Shown here: piece by piece, positions 61,263 to 64,000 of the stretch
Layout: each line of letters starts with the position of its first letter
How positions within the stretch are numbered: position 1 is the stretch's first letter
Assembly: GCA_964577935.1 (NCBI GenBank)
Contig: CAZOAJ010000001.1
Location: forward strand, 62,001 to 126,000
From: JABDGV01 sp964577935
GTDB lineage: Bacteria > Chlamydiota > Chlamydiia > Chlamydiales > FEN-1388
DNA length: 64,000 nucleotides
Direction of reading: 5' to 3'
Position numbers and translations under genes: made by a program
Notes under the pieces: model-generated
Told to the model about the DNA's origin: nothing
Seen by the model: only the letters and a program-made list of their open reading frames with translations
Database searches by the model: none

Positions 61263-62945
61263 TTATAATTCTATGTTTGGTTCCACTTGAGAAGTGGTTT
61301 CGTGTTGAGGGGAAGCGCTGCGTCTTCTGAGCAATGAAAGGATGTCAATAGCTTTAAAAATTTTGGCAAACCCAAGAAGCGAAACAATAAACACAACGCC
61401 AGGAATACAAAGCTCTTTAAGTTGGTCCCAGAAATTCGAGGGAATTCTATCGGCATATTCGCGGCCAAAAGAGAAAAAAATAGGAGGAAAGTACACGAGC
61501 GATGCAAATATATAAGTAGAAATCGCTGCCAGAACGCTGATTAATATGACTTTTTTTGCCTCTTTCATGCCTTCAGAGGTCATAATCGTCCCAAACTCGT
61601 CATGAAGTTTTGAGAAGAGGTATGCGGCATTAAGCCAAGATGAGATTGAAGTGGCTAAAGCAACACTCACAGCTCCCCATCCAAGACCAAAGACCATCAG
61701 GGCGTTGAGCATCATATTTGAAATAAGCGATATGGCGGCTCCCTTCATAGGAGTTACGTAATCTCGTCGGGCATAAAATGCTGGTGCCATAATGATAATC
61801 AATCCCATAGGGACAAGTCCAAGGCAGTATCCATGTAAACATCCTGCAGTGGTGATTACTGAGTGAGCATGAAAGTCACCTCTTCCATAAATTGCGTTGA
61901 TCATAGCCATTCCTAAAGGAATGAGCGCTAGCGTGCAGGGGAACAAAAGAGCTCCAACCCGTCGTACGGCAAATTCTAAAAATTTTAGGTATTCGGTTTT
62001 ATTGCCTGCATGAATTGCGCGTGCTAAGGGAGGGAGGAGTGCGCCAGAGAGTGCGATACCGAAAAGTGCTAGAGGAAGCTGCTGGAGTCTTATTCCATAC
62101 CAGAGCTGGGCTGGACCTTCTGGATCTGCTGCCCGGGCGTAGAGGGCATCAACGGCATTATTAATTTGAGATGCACCAACGCCGACAATCCCAAGAAGAA
62201 GAGGCCAGAATAGTTTTTTGACGGTCGGAGAAAGTAATTGAATACCGGAAAGAATATGGCCATGGAGAGCTTTTCGTGTATGGTGGATGGTTTGGCTTTG
62301 AGTAATCCACCATTGAAGAACACACCCTAATACGATCGAGATTGCCAAATAGGGCATTGCTTTTTCAGGGTTATGACCATGAAGGATTAAAGCAGCAATT
62401 GAGATAAGAATATTAAACCCGCAAGGCGCAATTCCTACGGTAAAATAATGCCTTTGGCATTGCAAAAGGGATGCATTAAGCCCAAACAAGCAAATAGGAA
62501 GAAGGCTTGGCAGTAAAATAATCGTCAAAAAAACTATTTCGTAGTTGCCAGGGGAATAATCAAATATCTTGAGCGAAAGTCCAAGCAACAACATTCCTAT
62601 AGTGATAAACCCTATAAGAAAGATTGTCAGAAGAGCAGAAACATCTCTAAAAAATCGAAACGCAGATTCTTCATCATCTTTTCTAGCCTCTTCAAAAAGA
62701 GGAATAAAAGCCGACTGAAGAGCTCCTTCGCCAAAAAGCCTTCTACATACATGGGAAAGTCGAAATGCGACGAAAAGGGCGGCTAATGATTCATTTGTGC
62801 CAAAAGAGAACGCCAGGATAATATCACGAATCATTCCTGAAACACGACTCAAAGCCGTGCCAGATAAAAAGCGCATTGCAGATGAAGTTATTGAGTGGAT
62901 GGTGTCAGAGATTCCTCGATGAGGAGAGGGCTGAGTATGAGACAA
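61263..62945 (-). CDS. murJ: Lipid II flippase MurJ (MviN)
   Basis: A 560-residue MATE-like flippase that moves lipid II across the inner membrane. The N-terminal signature SGTALSRVSGMIRDIILAFSFG is clear, with FRLSHVCRRLFGEGALQSAFIPLF next, then some 14 hydrophobic segments. Arginine-rich substrate residues are in place (RLFGEGA, ADPEGPAQLWYGIRLQQLPLALFGIAL). The start is a TTG seven bases after AAGGA; the first ATG would remove 23 residues. A working MurJ fits the reduced, MreB-directed peptidoglycan of chlamydiae. Divergent from the gene at 62997. Confidence 0.96.
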   Translation of the reverse strand: MSHTQPSPHRGISDTIHSITSSAMRFLSGTALSRVSGMIRDIILAFSFGTNESLAALFVAFRLSHVCRRLFGEGALQSAFIPLFEEARKDDEESAFRFFRDVSALLTIFLIGFITIGMLLLGLSLKIFDYSPGNYEIVFLTIILLPSLLPICLFGLNASLLQCQRHYFTVGIAPCGFNILISIAALILHGHNPEKAMPYLAISIVLGCVLQWWITQSQTIHHTRKALHGHILSGIQLLSPTVKKLFWPLLLGIVGVGASQINNAVDALYARAADPEGPAQLWYGIRLQQLPLALFGIALSGALLPPLARAIHAGNKTEYLKFLEFAVRRVGALLFPCTLALIPLGMAMINAIYGRGDFHAHSVITTAGCLHGYCLGLVPMGLIIIMAPAFYARRDYVTPMKGAAISLISNMMLNALMVFGLGWGAVSVALATSISSWLNAAYLFSKLHDEFGTIMTSEGMKEAKKVILISVLAAISTYIFASLVYFPPIFFSFGREYADRIPSNFWDQLKELCIPGVVFIVSLLGFAKIFKAIDILSLLRRRSASPQHETTSQVEPNIEL

Positions 62946-62996
62946 AGGTGATCCTTACGTATAATATCTTTACATTCTATCAAGCGAGCCAAAAAA

Positions 62997-64000
62997 ATGC
63001 GTATTTCAGAATTATATTCTTTAGCGAAGGAAGAAGAGCGACTCAGTTTGATCGATACAATTCAAACGCATTCCGAAAAATATCTCCATGACAACACTTC
63101 AATAGATTCTTCATTAGCTTTTCAGATCGCAGCAATTCTTGAGGCAAAACGAGATTCACAAACCAAACTCTTGCTTGTTTTTTCACTTTTGAGGAAATTT
63201 TATCTCTCCGAATTTTACAAGAAACATAAAACGGACGAAGGGATTACAGATATTGGTTGTGCACATACACTTGCACTTGCTCCACTCCTTGAAACAAACC
63301 CTTGGAAATCATTTTTTGGATTGATTCAGCCGAATTTAAGTGGATCTTTATCTGAAAAAATACAAAAAAAAAGAGCTCATCTTTTGGAAAATGGAGCTCA
63401 TCAGAAGGGGCATTCGTGGAAGTATATGCTCTTGAATCCAGATGTCCTCTTGCATGCCTTCAGGAGTCATCCTATTGGGCATGCTTTGCTTGGTTGGATT
63501 TGGCCCTATGATCCAAGGCTTGCAGAAAACTACCCCTCTCTTCTCCTCAGAGAGGAAGAAAAACTGTATCATGCTATCACGCCTACGCCAACAATAGGAG
63601 TTAATCCAAGTCTTGAGGCTCTTGCCATCATTCAAGCTATTGAGAATAGGCAAAAGGGGAGGGCTAAGGGGCGGGCTGTTGATTATAAAAAAAATGTGAA
63701 GGGATGGGTGTATATAAATCTACAAAGCCTTCACAAGGAGATTGAGCGTAGACGTTCTCTGTCCCTGATGTCGTTGAATAGTTCCTTTCCGGAACAGTTT
63801 TTTGGGATAACTTTGGATGTAAATTCATCATTTTATCGGTATTATCAGGAAGAATCCTTTTCAAACTCATTCAAAGAGCGTATTCATCAATGGCTCTTCG
63901 ACCCGCTCAATTATACCCTTTCCTCTCAGGGTCATTATTTTCCAATCGCTGAAAAAGAGAGGCCTGAATGGGAAGAGCGTCTGAGAATTCTTTCAGAAGA
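62997..64000 (+). CDS. Hypothetical protein, cut by right edge
   Basis: An open frame of at least 334 codons from an ATG at 62997 to the window end, with no stop codon. The product (MRISELYSLAKEEERLSLID, then KTKLLLVFSLLRKFYLSEFY-like helices and RSHPIGHALLGWIWPYDPRL) is not recognised. It is soluble, charged and has no signal peptide in the visible part. The start lacks a clear SD and lies 51 bp from the divergent murJ start. Its codon use resembles the neighbours, and the antisense frames there are much shorter. Confidence 0.75.
   Translation, partial: MRISELYSLAKEEERLSLIDTIQTHSEKYLHDNTSIDSSLAFQIAAILEAKRDSQTKLLLVFSLLRKFYLSEFYKKHKTDEGITDIGCAHTLALAPLLETNPWKSFFGLIQPNLSGSLSEKIQKKRAHLLENGAHQKGHSWKYMLLNPDVLLHAFRSHPIGHALLGWIWPYDPRLAENYPSLLLREEEKLYHAITPTPTIGVNPSLEALAIIQAIENRQKGRAKGRAVDYKKNVKGWVYINLQSLHKEIERRRSLSLMSLNSSFPEQFFGITLDVNSSFYRYYQEESFSNSFKERIHQWLFDPLNYTLSSQGHYFPIAEKERPEWEERLRILSE

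Overview
The window is chromosomal DNA from a member of the phylum Chlamydiota, most likely an environmental (non-Chlamydiaceae) chlamydia. The evidence is gene order. Positions 8762-23171 follow the Chlamydia trachomatis type III secretion (T3SS) block CT674-CT663 gene for gene: secretin, Pkn5-type kinase, SctQ, SctP, SctO, SctN, CT668-like, CdsG-like, needle SctF, CdsE-like, SctD and Scc4-like chaperone. Positions 35634-47604 follow clpX-clpP-tig-SNF2 helicase-mreB-pckG (CT705-CT710). A Der GTPase, a UhpC-type transporter and MreB also fit. No insertion sequence, prophage, CRISPR array or rRNA was seen. The exact genus cannot be fixed from sequence alone.

Layout. 1-8650: 3' part of an SNF2 helicase, a coiled-coil alpha/beta-hydrolase-like protein, Der, a SulP transporter, and a pair made of a divergent YidD-like protein and a TPR lipoprotein. 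8762-23171: the T3SS core cluster, all on the minus strand. 23341-33373: a second minus-strand T3SS block with CopD-like and CopB-like translocators, an LcrH/SycD-type chaperone and, upstream of it, four secreted-substrate-like genes, three of them clear paralogues. 33625-35378: a MASE1 membrane protein and an unknown protein. 35634-40505: clpX, clpP, an unknown gene, tig and three tRNA-Gly genes. 40878-49213: plus-strand SNF2 helicase, mreB, pckG and a LysM protein whose tail overlaps yidD on the other strand. 49316-53707: an RMD1-like protein, tRNA-Leu, a RecO-like protein, tRNA-Arg, an RlmN-type enzyme, a long-form hibernation factor and a stand-alone HSDR_N nuclease-like domain. 53848-64000: an unknown protein, the UhpC-type transporter, a DUF115 protein with a MORN-like partner, rpsD, a cation/proton antiporter, murJ and an unknown gene cut by the right edge.

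How the parts work together. The T3SS genes would build the secretin (SctC), inner ring (SctD), ATPase with stalk (SctN/SctO), sorting platform (SctQ), ruler (SctP) and needle (SctF with CdsE/CdsG-like chaperones). The adjacent block supplies the translocon and its chaperone. In this genome the apparatus and translocon loci lie side by side, separated by one strong hairpin terminator. The most interesting points are the paralogue array in the position held by the needle-tip gene lcrV in Yersinia, a doubled-size CopB-like protein with five regularly spaced repeats, a probable internal start that would give a short SctQ product, a perfect 30-bp palindrome at the CT668-like/sctN junction, and yidD encoded opposite a LysM gene.
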